DNA from: Phocaeicola fibrisolvens
GTDB lineage: Bacteria; Bacteroidota; Bacteroidia; Bacteroidales; Bacteroidaceae
Length of the DNA stretch: 64,000 nt
Direction of reading: 5' to 3'
NCBI RefSeq assembly: GCF_025567125.1
Contig: NZ_JAOQJI010000005.1
Location: forward strand, 82,833-146,832
Below, in pieces: positions 29,531-36,682 of the stretch. The notes below the pieces were generated by a model. It had not been told where the DNA came from. It did not search any database and worked only from the letters and a program-made list of their open reading frames with translations. The number at the start of each line of letters is the position of its first letter. The first letter of the stretch is position 1. The position numbers and the translations under genes were made by a program.

Positions 29531-31129
29531 ATGATAAAGTTACTCTATATAGACCTTTTCTGCGGTGCCGGTGGAACCAGTACCGGAGTAGAAAACGCAC
29601 GCTACGAAGATGAACAGTGCGCTAAAGTGATAGCATGTGTAAACCACGATGCAAACGCCATCGCCAGCCATGCGGCCAACCACCCGGATGCGCTGCACTT
29701 CACGGAGGACATCAGAACACTGGAACTGTCCCCCTTGGTGGCCCATGTGGAACGAATGAAGAAGATTTATCCGGATGCACTGGTTGTGCTGTGGGCCAGC
29801 CTTGAATGTACGAATTTCAGTAAGGCCAAAGGCGGACAGCCACGGGACGCTGACAGCCGGACACTGGCTGAGCATCTGTTCCGCTACATCGAAGCCATTA
29901 ACCCTGACTATATACAGATAGAGAACGTAGAGGAGTTCATGAGCTGGGGAGATATGGACGAACATGGGCATCCAATTAGCAGGGATAAGGGTCGTTGCTA
30001 TGAGAAATGGAAACGGAATGTGAAGCGATACGGATATGACTTCGATTGGCGTATTCTGAACGCTGCTGATTATGGTGCTTATACTACCCGTAAGCGGTTC
30101 TTCTGTATCTTCGCCAAACGTGGCCTGCCTATCGTATTCCCAGAACCGACACACTGCAAGGATGGGAAAAACGATATGTTCGGTCGGCTGGAGAAGTGGA
30201 AGCCTGTCAAGGATGTGCTGGACCTCTCCGATGAGGGAGAAAGTATCTTCTGTCGGAAGAAACCGCTGGCCGAGAAAACTCTTGAACGAATCTATTCCGG
30301 CTTGATTAAGTTCGTGGCCGGAGGTAAGGAGGCTTTCTTAGTGAAGTACAACTCCATGAGCCTGACGGGAAAATACAAGGCACCCAGCGTTGACGAGCCA
30401 TGCCCGGTTGTGGCAACACAAGGACGGCTTGCATTGGCCAAGGTAAACTTCGTTCATGGTTCTTTCGTGTCTGCTTATTACGGAAACGGTCACAACCATT
30501 CGGTCGAGCTTCCAGCCCCGACAGTTACGACTAAAGACAGGTTGGCATTGGTAAATTCTGTTTTCATAGACAACCAGTACGGTACCGGAAAACCTACATC
30601 CATTAATCAACCGGTTGGTACAGTAACCACGGTGCCTAAGTTCAATATGGTAAGCTGCAAACCGTGGATAATGAATACAGCTTTCTCTAATGTAGGAAGC
30701 AGCATCGAGCAGCCGTCGCAAGTAATCACAGCTAATCGTAAATGGCACTATCTTATGAATCCTCAGTTTGCTAGTGCTGAAGGTTCTGTGAACAATCCTT
30801 TTTTCACGCTCATAGCCCGCATGGACAAAATGCCACCTTATCTGGTAGAGGTTGAAGGAGGTATCGGCATACAGGTTACACCTGATGACAGTCCGATGAC
30901 AATCAAGATTAAGGAGTTTATGGCTTTGTATGGCATCATTGACATAAAAATGCGTATGCTTCGGATTCCGGAACTAAAAAGAATCATGGGATTTCCGGAA
31001 GACTATGTACTGATTGGGCCACAGTCAGACCAGAAGAAGTTTATCGGTAACGCCGTGGAGGTGAACATGGCCCGCGTGCTTTGTGAGGCCATCTGTAAGG
31101 AGATTATAAGAAAACGAAAGGTTGCATGA
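29531..31129 (+). CDS. DNA cytosine-5 methyltransferase
   Basis: The 532-residue protein has motif I DLFCGAGGTSTG (residues 7-18), motif IV as WASLECTNFS, keeping the catalytic Cys but replacing the usual Pro before it by Glu, and motif VI QIENVEEF. A target-recognition region with repeated TVTTKDRLALV-like units and the C-terminal GNAVEVNMA (motif X) follow. It transfers methyl to C5 of cytosine in phage or host DNA. No restriction enzyme is next to it, so it is an orphan. It shares the locus with a glycosyltransferase. Confidence 0.9.
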   Translation: MIKLLYIDLFCGAGGTSTGVENARYEDEQCAKVIACVNHDANAIASHAANHPDALHFTEDIRTLELSPLVAHVERMKKIYPDALVVLWASLECTNFSKAKGGQPRDADSRTLAEHLFRYIEAINPDYIQIENVEEFMSWGDMDEHGHPISRDKGRCYEKWKRNVKRYGYDFDWRILNAADYGAYTTRKRFFCIFAKRGLPIVFPEPTHCKDGKNDMFGRLEKWKPVKDVLDLSDEGESIFCRKKPLAEKTLERIYSGLIKFVAGGKEAFLVKYNSMSLTGKYKAPSVDEPCPVVATQGRLALAKVNFVHGSFVSAYYGNGHNHSVELPAPTVTTKDRLALVNSVFIDNQYGTGKPTSINQPVGTVTTVPKFNMVSCKPWIMNTAFSNVGSSIEQPSQVITANRKWHYLMNPQFASAEGSVNNPFFTLIARMDKMPPYLVEVEGGIGIQVTPDDSPMTIKIKEFMALYGIIDIKMRMLRIPELKRIMGFPEDYVLIGPQSDQKKFIGNAVEVNMARVLCEAICKEIIRKRKVA

Positions 31130-31130
31130 T

Positions 31131-31538
31131 ATGGGAAAGCTGAAAGTTTATTATGGATGGGCTAGAATTGGAAATGTTCGAAAGAAACGTGCTTTGTCGG
31201 TCATGTTTGAAAACGAAATGCTTGGATGCAGGAGTGAGAGAGGACAAAGGTGTCTTAGAACAATTCAAGACACTGCATTTGAGCGGTACCAGACTGATGA
31301 AGAAGAAAAGGAAGGTAAACGTCAGAACCGGATATTCACAGAATATAGTTTGTTCCTTGACGAGAAACCTATCAATGGGAGCCTTGAAAGATGCTTGCTT
31401 ATCAACAGCGAATCGGACAAGAACAATGTTTCTAAAGCTATGAGTGAAAGAATCTCAGAGGCATTGAGAAAGTCTTTCTTATTTGCAAATCCGTGGTATA
31501 AAGAACCGGATAGACAACTTGAATTGAAATTTGAATGA
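31131..31538 (+). CDS. Phage protein of unknown function
   Basis: The ATG at 31131 (MGKLKVYYGWARIGNVRKKR) overlaps the methyltransferase stop region and gives 135 residues. The C-terminus FANPWYKEPDRQLELKFE is clear but not diagnostic; no family is recognised. The next gene also starts with the string GATATGGGAAAGC around its ATG, suggesting shared initiation signals or a past duplication of the start region. Confidence 0.65.
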   Translation: MGKLKVYYGWARIGNVRKKRALSVMFENEMLGCRSERGQRCLRTIQDTAFERYQTDEEEKEGKRQNRIFTEYSLFLDEKPINGSLERCLLINSESDKNNVSKAMSERISEALRKSFLFANPWYKEPDRQLELKFE

Positions 31539-31539
31539 T

Positions 31540-32052
31540 ATGGGAAAGCAGGAAAGTTTGAGTGATTATTATCAGTTCGCAAAGGATTTGGCCAAAGCTG
31601 AAAAGGAGCTGAAAATCGAGAATTGGGTGCAAATCAACATCTGCTATGGTTACGGTCATCAATCTGTCACACTATATACATACGACCTTCCGCGTGAAGT
31701 GTACGAAAGAAGGATGTGGGTAATCAGATGGAGGGTGGCCAGATTGCAATGCCAGTATCCGAGGAATGATGTGTACACTTCTTTTTACTACTACGACAAT
31801 CGTTCAGGAGAGTCGCTTGAAGTGAGTTCTTGCCTGTCTAAGCTGATTTCGGCCAAAGCCCAGATAACAAAAGCAGAACGCAGGATGAATGAATACATAG
31901 AGCACAACCGTCAGAACAACATGTTCTTTGACGAGGACGCGGATGAGGAACTGATTAAGTTTCGGGAGAAGCTGGAGCGAAAGAAAATCGAATGTGATGA
32001 GTGTGAGAAACGGTTGGAATTATTAGTTGAAAAAAGGAGGAATAATCGATGA
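31540..32052 (+). CDS. Coiled-coil phage protein of unknown function
   Basis: The 170-residue protein (MGKQESLSDYYQFAKDLAKA) has a central strand-rich part (YGYGHQSVTLYTYDLPREVY) and a C-terminal coiled coil (ELIKFREKLERKKIECDECE). No enzyme motif is visible. It is coupled to the next small frame by an ATGA overlap. Confidence 0.68.
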   Translation: MGKQESLSDYYQFAKDLAKAEKELKIENWVQINICYGYGHQSVTLYTYDLPREVYERRMWVIRWRVARLQCQYPRNDVYTSFYYYDNRSGESLEVSSCLSKLISAKAQITKAERRMNEYIEHNRQNNMFFDEDADEELIKFREKLERKKIECDECEKRLELLVEKRRNNR

Positions 32053-32150
32053 AAGCAACTCAATTATCATTAGATATGGATTATGGAATAAGTAAGGAGC
32101 AGGCTTGTATCCTTTGCCATCTTTCCTCTGAATGTGAAGGGTGGCGTTAA
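32049..32150 (+). CDS. 33-residue cysteine-containing protein
   Basis: The frame overlaps the preceding stop (ATGA) and encodes MKATQLSLDMDYGISKEQAC and ILCHLSSECEGWR. Three cysteines and one His near the C-terminus could form a small zinc knuckle. Only the translational coupling and composition support it. Confidence 0.4.
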   Translation: MKATQLSLDMDYGISKEQACILCHLSSECEGWR

Positions 32151-32170
32151 ATGCAAAGCTGAAAACAAAA

Positions 32171-32293
32171 ATGGAAGTTGTTATGGGCAAATATGCTCTC
32201 AACCTCAAAGAGAGCATGAAGGTCAAAGATGGGACGCATGGATGCATATTGTGTCTACCTCGCTTCCAGAACTCAAACGATTTATACCAGTGA
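32171..32293 (+). CDS. Possible 40-residue protein (alternative frame unresolved)
   Basis: Two overlapping frames compete here. This one reads MEVVMGKYALNLKESMKVKD and then GTHGCILCLPRFQNSNDLYQ. The other (32134-32322, GTG start) ends LPELKRFIPVKYRKHLKKK one base before the next gene. I cannot decide between them from sequence alone. Confidence 0.3.
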   Translation: MEVVMGKYALNLKESMKVKDGTHGCILCLPRFQNSNDLYQ

Positions 32294-32323
32294 AATACAG
32301 AAAACATTTAAAGAAAAAATAGC

Positions 32324-32836
32324 ATGGAAAAAGAAAACAGAAAAATGATATTTGGAAAATATAAAGGACAAGATATAAAGTATATCATACTTACCCATAT
32401 AGGTTATATCATGTGGTGTTTTGAGAATATCTACTGGTTTAAGCTGACTGAAGAAGAACAGGCTTTATATGATGCGATAGCCATAATGATTAAGAAAGAA
32501 CACTTGCCAATGGCTTTTCCGGTTGAAATGATGTATAAGCATATAAAAGACAGAGAGTCATATGAAAAGTTAAATACTCCATTTACATTCAATTATGGAT
32601 ATATATCTTTAAGAATGTCTGATAAGGATAATCCAATATTCAACAGTATTGAAAAATACATTACACACAGAATACGCAGAAATAGTACACAAGAATATTC
32701 GTCATTCGAAAGTCTTTCAGGAGATTTGACAGGTCTTTCACATAGCATGAATAAAGAAATAGAAAGGGCCCGGCTTAATGGTGAGAGTGATGAAGATATA
32801 TATGGCACTTGGGGTAGTAATGATTATAAGGATTAA
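32324..32836 (+). CDS. Protein with exonuclease X-like C-terminal domain
   Basis: The 170-residue protein begins with MIFGKYKGQDIKYIILTHIGYIMWCFENI, the FGKYKG-x-x-GYI-x-W pattern of the small ExoX-like C-terminal domain. No DEDD exonuclease domain is present. The rest is helical and polar with an acidic end (NGESDEDIYGTWGSNDY). It may be a nucleic-acid-contact module of unknown purpose. Confidence 0.72.
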   Translation: MEKENRKMIFGKYKGQDIKYIILTHIGYIMWCFENIYWFKLTEEEQALYDAIAIMIKKEHLPMAFPVEMMYKHIKDRESYEKLNTPFTFNYGYISLRMSDKDNPIFNSIEKYITHRIRRNSTQEYSSFESLSGDLTGLSHSMNKEIERARLNGESDEDIYGTWGSNDYKD

Positions 32837-32864
32837 TTCTAAACAGTAAAATCAAAAAGAGATT

Positions 32865-33293
32865 ATGAAAAGAGAAATAAAATTCAGAGGTAAATCAAAA
32901 AAGACTAGAAAATGGCTTTATGGTTATTTAGGTGAATCTAAATTCAGAATTCTTGATTATGTCTATACAGACAAAGTTATTTTTGATAATGTTCTGTCAT
33001 TCAATACTGATAACAGTGCCTATGTAATCAAAGATTTGTCTGTAGAAGAAGAAACCATCTGTCAGTTCACTGGATTGCATGACAAAAACGGAAAAGATAT
33101 TTATGAGGGTGATATAGTTCTTCAGCAAGGATACCATGGGAATAAACAGCCTATGGTTGTAAAGTTTGAGTGTGGAGCATTCATCGTAGGTTATCACAAA
33201 GGAAGTTCGACAAAGACTACCCCTATGTTGCTCAATAGTAAGTGTAAGGTAATTGGAAACATATTTGATAACCCGGAATTAATGGAGGATTAA
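32865..33293 (+). CDS. YopX-family phage protein
   Basis: The 142-residue protein shows YopX features: MKREIKFRGKSKKTRKWLYGYL at the start, TICQFTGLHDKNGKDIYEGDIV in the middle and KVIGNIFDNPELM at the end. The family is widespread in phages of Firmicutes and Bacteroidetes; its function is unknown. Length is normal. Confidence 0.88.
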   Translation: MKREIKFRGKSKKTRKWLYGYLGESKFRILDYVYTDKVIFDNVLSFNTDNSAYVIKDLSVEEETICQFTGLHDKNGKDIYEGDIVLQQGYHGNKQPMVVKFECGAFIVGYHKGSSTKTTPMLLNSKCKVIGNIFDNPELMED

Positions 33294-33296
33294 GCT

Positions 33297-33359
33297 ATGA
33301 CGTCAATTAAGCAGGAAGCCAGCTTTATGAAAAAGAAAATGAAGGAGAAGAAGAAATGA
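33297..33359 (+). CDS. Possible 20-residue leader peptide
   Basis: The frame encodes MTSIKQEASFMKKKMKEKKK and its stop overlaps the start of the ASCH gene (ATGA). It may serve only to couple translation. Confidence 0.3.
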   Translation: MTSIKQEASFMKKKMKEKKK

Positions 33360-33748
33360 AAGCAATATCAATCAAACAGCCGTGGGCGAGCCTTATCGCT
33401 CACGGTATCAAAGACATTGAGAACCGTACTTGGAAGTGCCCTCAGAAGTACATCGGTCAAAGGGTGCTGATACATGCAAGTCTCAACGATGGCTTTGGGC
33501 GCATACTGAATGAACAGCAGATATTTAAACTTTATATTCAAAAGTTTGGATTAGACTGCAACAAGCTACCTCACGGTGCTATCATCGGCAGCGTGGTTAT
33601 ATCCGATTGCGTACAGGACCATCCGTCCGTCTGGGCGGAGAAAGGTTGCTATAACTGGGTGCTGAAGGATGCTGTCTTATTCGATAAACCTATTGAAGGG
33701 GTGAAAGGAAAATTGGGATTTTGGAATTATAATTTGGAGGAAAAATGA
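33356..33748 (+). CDS. ASCH domain protein
   Basis: The 130-residue protein has the ASCH/PUA-like core: AISIKQPWASLIAHGIKDIENRTW at the start, VLIHAS, and GAIIGSVVISDCV. ASCH domains bind RNA or nucleotides; some act as N4-acetylcytidine amidohydrolases. The motif GIKDIENRTW is intact. It overlaps the next gene by 4 bp. Confidence 0.88.
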   Translation: MKAISIKQPWASLIAHGIKDIENRTWKCPQKYIGQRVLIHASLNDGFGRILNEQQIFKLYIQKFGLDCNKLPHGAIIGSVVISDCVQDHPSVWAEKGCYNWVLKDAVLFDKPIEGVKGKLGFWNYNLEEK

Positions 33749-34197
33749 GCTTACTTATAAAAGAAACACAGTTACAAAGAATAATCAGAAAGACCGGGCG
33801 TAATCCGGTCCAGTGCAAATGCAGTCTGTGCAAACAGCAGTGTCATACACCATGTCTTGGCACCCCACAGGATATATTGAAGATTATCGAGGCTGGATAT
33901 AAAGACAGACTTGCTGCAACTGAATGGTATGCAGGTATGATTATGGGTGTCATTGATATTCCGGTACCGATGATACAGGCAAAGCAAGAAGGAGACTGGT
34001 GTACGTTTTTCAAAGACGGTTTGTGTGAATTGCATGATTCAGGATTGAAGCCGACCGAAGGAAAGTTGTCTCACCATAGTATCCGAATTGATAATTTCAA
34101 GCCCAGCAAAAGCATCTCTTGGAATGTTGCTAAGGAATGGCTGAATGAGGAAAATGATGAGTATATCCTTAAAATCTGTCAGGCATTCAATGAATGA
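33745..34197 (+). CDS. Cysteine-rich phage protein (YkgJ-like)
   Basis: The 150-residue protein has a cysteine cluster in CKCSLCKQQCHTPCLGTP (about 24-41) and further Cys in WCTFFKDGLCELH, a spacing like the metal-cluster YkgJ/Fe-S oxidoreductase-type family. Zn or Fe-S binding is likely. The function in phages is unknown. It starts in the stop of the ASCH gene. Confidence 0.72.
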   Translation: MSLLIKETQLQRIIRKTGRNPVQCKCSLCKQQCHTPCLGTPQDILKIIEAGYKDRLAATEWYAGMIMGVIDIPVPMIQAKQEGDWCTFFKDGLCELHDSGLKPTEGKLSHHSIRIDNFKPSKSISWNVAKEWLNEENDEYILKICQAFNE

Positions 34198-34229
34198 ATT
34201 TGAATTATTAACCTGTAAAAATTGAATTT

Positions 34230-34598
34230 ATGAAAGCAAAGAAAAAACATGTTTTGGGCCTTCTCATCAAGTTGTGTGAGTTGGTTATTGTCACGATTGT
34301 ATTGTCATCATTGATAATTCTGGGAGGTTTTGATGTACCCTCTGATTGGGTGTATCTAGCGTCTGCAGCAGTTTCATTTCTCATTCTATATATGTTCTAC
34401 TGGGAGCGTGGAACATATTATTTTGTCTCATTCGTCGCTGGTGGAGTTCCAGGAAGGGTGTTCCTGAAGTTTGACGAGCGTGTATCTCTTGATGTGATTG
34501 AGAATACCATATCCGGCCTGTATTCCGGTGAACGGGTACTTGTTACCGGATACAAGACAGTAAGCAGATATGAGTATGAACTTAATATCAAGTCCTGA
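34230..34598 (+). CDS. Two-TM membrane protein
   Basis: The 122-residue protein has two membrane helices, about 9-32 (GLLIKLCELVIVTIVLSSLI) and 41-59 (WVYLASAAVSFLILYMF), then a cytoplasmic domain of about 60 residues. No family known. It is coupled to the next small membrane protein by a TGATG overlap. Confidence 0.68.
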   Translation: MKAKKKHVLGLLIKLCELVIVTIVLSSLIILGGFDVPSDWVYLASAAVSFLILYMFYWERGTYYFVSFVAGGVPGRVFLKFDERVSLDVIENTISGLYSGERVLVTGYKTVSRYEYELNIKS

Positions 34599-34759
34599 TG
34601 GAACATTATCAGTCCAAAGGAGTAATATTGATGATTGTGGCTGTCCTGTTCTTCTATTCCATCGGGAATGTTGAGCAGGATACAGCACTTCTGATAATAA
34701 TAGTGATGTTACTTGGTAACATACTGAATGTTTTATGTAAAATTCTAAACAAACTGTGA
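34598..34759 (+). CDS. 53-residue two-TM protein
   Basis: The frame begins in the stop of the preceding gene (TGATG) and ends in the start of the epimerase gene (TGATG). It encodes two hydrophobic segments (VILMIVAVLFFYSIG and LLIIIVMLLGNILNVL). The tight coupling on both sides supports that it is translated. Function unknown. Confidence 0.65.
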   Translation: MEHYQSKGVILMIVAVLFFYSIGNVEQDTALLIIIVMLLGNILNVLCKILNKL

Positions 34760-35532
34760 TGATGAAAATTGTCGTAACCGGCAGTGAAGGCTTTATAGGA
34801 AAAGCCCTCTGCAAGAGTCTGAGAAATCGTGGTGTTGAAGTGGTCGGAATTGACCGTGTGTGTGGAACTGAAGCTGCCGGCGTTCCGTGCCTTCTGGCCG
34901 GAGGTGGAATCGATGCCGTAATACATCTTGCCGCACAGACCAGTGTTTTCAATGCGGATCATGAAAGAATACTTCGTGACAACATTGATTCATTCGTAGC
35001 GATAGCTGACGGATGTAACCGGTTCGGGGTGAAACTGGTGTATGCCAGCTCTTCCACGGCAAATCCATGCAACACGACAAGTATGTACGGTGTCAGCAAG
35101 CACTTTGACGAAGTGTATGCTTCATTATATTGCAAGAAAGCTACAGGTGTTCGCCTTCATAACGTGTACGGACCTGACCAGCGGAAAGGAACTCTTCTCT
35201 ATGTTCTGATGAATCAAGAAAAGGTCAGCCTGTATAATGGAGGAATGAACACCAGGTGCTTCACTTACATAGATGATGTAGTTGAAGGATTGATATATGC
35301 GATAGGCTCGGACAAGAAGCTGGTCAACATTGTCAATCCGGAATCATGTACCATACTTCAATTTGCGGAAGAGGTGAGGAAATACAATGGAGTTGATATT
35401 CAGTGCGTTCCCGAAAAGAGAGAATTCGACAATCCTGAACAATCTGTCGATGAAGGTATTTTTTCAGTACCTTTGGGTTACACCTCAGTCAGTAAAGGGA
35501 TAGCAAAGGTTTTTGGCTGTGAGGAAAGGTAG
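34759..35532 (+). CDS. NAD-dependent epimerase/dehydratase
   Basis: The ATG at 34759 overlaps the preceding stop. The 257-residue extended SDR protein has the NAD-binding VVTGSEGFIGKALCK, the catalytic YGVSK (Tyr-x-x-x-Lys) and NVYGPDQ. It is shorter than typical sugar-nucleotide epimerases (about 310). It likely changes a nucleotide sugar, which could supply a DNA glycosyltransferase or alter host surface sugars; the first idea fits the TAGT-like gene 6 kb upstream but is speculative. Confidence 0.85.
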   Translation: MMKIVVTGSEGFIGKALCKSLRNRGVEVVGIDRVCGTEAAGVPCLLAGGGIDAVIHLAAQTSVFNADHERILRDNIDSFVAIADGCNRFGVKLVYASSSTANPCNTTSMYGVSKHFDEVYASLYCKKATGVRLHNVYGPDQRKGTLLYVLMNQEKVSLYNGGMNTRCFTYIDDVVEGLIYAIGSDKKLVNIVNPESCTILQFAEEVRKYNGVDIQCVPEKREFDNPEQSVDEGIFSVPLGYTSVSKGIAKVFGCEER

Positions 35533-35743
35533 AAAGATAAGGATTGATGACTGGGACAAACCCGCCCGCGGCTGGAGGAAATACGAAAGGTTCTGCAACA
35601 TGCAGCCTAAAGTAAGAATCCACCGCAAGGGCGGGTTTTATTACATATCCCTTTTTCAAGAACAAAGGATGGAATTCCATTGGATGAAATCAAGAATTCG
35701 GGTGAGTGTGCAGAAGTCATTTCGGAAGCCGCTACGGAACTGA
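35519..35743 (+). CDS. N-terminal part of a split phosphoribosyltransferase gene or overlapping small gene
   Basis: The frame starts at GTG 35519 (or TTG 35513) and reads VRKGRKIRIDDWDKPARGWR then FCNMQPKVRIHRKGGFYYIS, which looks like real protein. After about 35660 it turns into arginine-rich nonsense. A -1 shift near 35664 enters KDGIPLDEIKNSGECAEV, the start of the phosphoribosyltransferase frame, which has no ATG of its own. I read the two as one frameshifted gene. Confidence 0.5.
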   Translation: MRKGRKIRIDDWDKPARGWRKYERFCNMQPKVRIHRKGGFYYISLFQEQRMEFHWMKSRIRVSVQKSFRKPLRN

Positions 35744-36063
35744 TACTTTCATTGATACGGCCGGACGATGAATGGTGCATAATTACCACACCGAAGCGCA
35801 GGCACATCACAGAGTACCATTTCGCCACTGACATTTGCCAAAAAATTGCCCAGGGGGTGAAAATAAAATTCTATGAATCTGCAATGCAGTGCCTCAACAG
35901 GACACGTATCAATCCTGAGTTTTATCTTCTCCGGCCAATTAAGGAACAGAGAGTAATACTCTTTGATGACATCTGCACGACAGGAAGTACATTAACAGCA
36001 GCCTACGATTTGCTGAAAGACCGGAAACAGGTAATCTGCATCGTCGGCATTAATAACCATTAG
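35680..36063 (+). CDS. Phosphoribosyltransferase domain protein
   Basis: The frame carries the PRPP-binding motif VILFDDICTTGSTLTAAYDLL near its C-terminus, defining a type I phosphoribosyltransferase, with an N-terminal hood region. The earliest start codon in frame is a TTG at 35680. The open frame extends upstream to about 35611 without ATG, and the upstream frame seems to hold the missing N-terminus. It may salvage nucleobases for phage DNA. Confidence 0.72.
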   Translation: MDEIKNSGECAEVISEAATELILSLIRPDDEWCIITTPKRRHITEYHFATDICQKIAQGVKIKFYESAMQCLNRTRINPEFYLLRPIKEQRVILFDDICTTGSTLTAAYDLLKDRKQVICIVGINNH

Positions 36064-36066
36064 CCT

Positions 36067-36597
36067 ATGAACAACAGGAAATTGACCGAAAAACAGGAAA
36101 AGTTTTGCAATTATTACCTTGATTGTGAAGGTAATGCAAGTGAGGCATACAGAATGGCCTATGACGCATCAAAGATGCAGCCTGAAACCATTTGGAGTAA
36201 TGCAAGCAGGATGCTAGCAAATAACAAGGTTGCAGCAAGGATAGACGAATTGAGGTCTCAACGTGCTAAGGAAGCGAAAGTTAGCCGTGAAAAGGTGGAA
36301 AAAGTCCTCATGGATATTGTCATGATGGACCCGAGCGATTTGTATATTGTAGACCCGGTTACAGGAAAGCTAAAGTTGAAATCTCCCAGACAAATGCCGA
36401 AGCGTGTGAGAAATGCCATGAAGAAGATAAGCAATGACAAGGGTAATGTAAGCTATGAGTTCAACGGTAAGGTGGAAGCGGCGAAGCTTCTGGCCAGCAT
36501 GAACGGATGGAACGCGCCACAACAGATTTCCATCGGAGGTAATCAAGGTGGAAATATCAATGAAATTCGCATAGGTTTCGATAAAGAAGAAGAGTAA
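36067..36597 (+). CDS. Terminase small subunit
   Basis: The 176-residue protein begins LTEKQEKFCNYYLDCEGNAS and continues with EAYRMAYDASKMQPETIWSN, the helix-turn-helix of the terminase_2 small-subunit family. It binds the packaging site and regulates the large subunit. The C-terminal tail is Gly/Asn-rich. It begins the late, structural region. Confidence 0.9.
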   Translation: MNNRKLTEKQEKFCNYYLDCEGNASEAYRMAYDASKMQPETIWSNASRMLANNKVAARIDELRSQRAKEAKVSREKVEKVLMDIVMMDPSDLYIVDPVTGKLKLKSPRQMPKRVRNAMKKISNDKGNVSYEFNGKVEAAKLLASMNGWNAPQQISIGGNQGGNINEIRIGFDKEEE

Positions 36598-36682
36598 AAT
36601 CTGAAAAATAGAATAATTGTATTAGAAAAAATACGGGGGTTATACAAAAAATACTCTCAAAATTCTAAAAAATAGAATATTT

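Noticed and set aside
29540..30154. 204-codon open frame on the minus strand
   Set aside because: It is fully antisense to motifs I to VI of the cytosine methyltransferase and has no family features.
34428..34952. 174-codon minus-strand open frame
   Set aside because: It overlaps two coupled plus-strand genes and the start of the epimerase; composition is unlike a real protein.
36598..36682. Promoter between the terminase genes
   Set aside because: The AT-rich gap holds ATTCTA/TAGAAT palindromes but no TTTG/TAnnTTTG pair at proper spacing.
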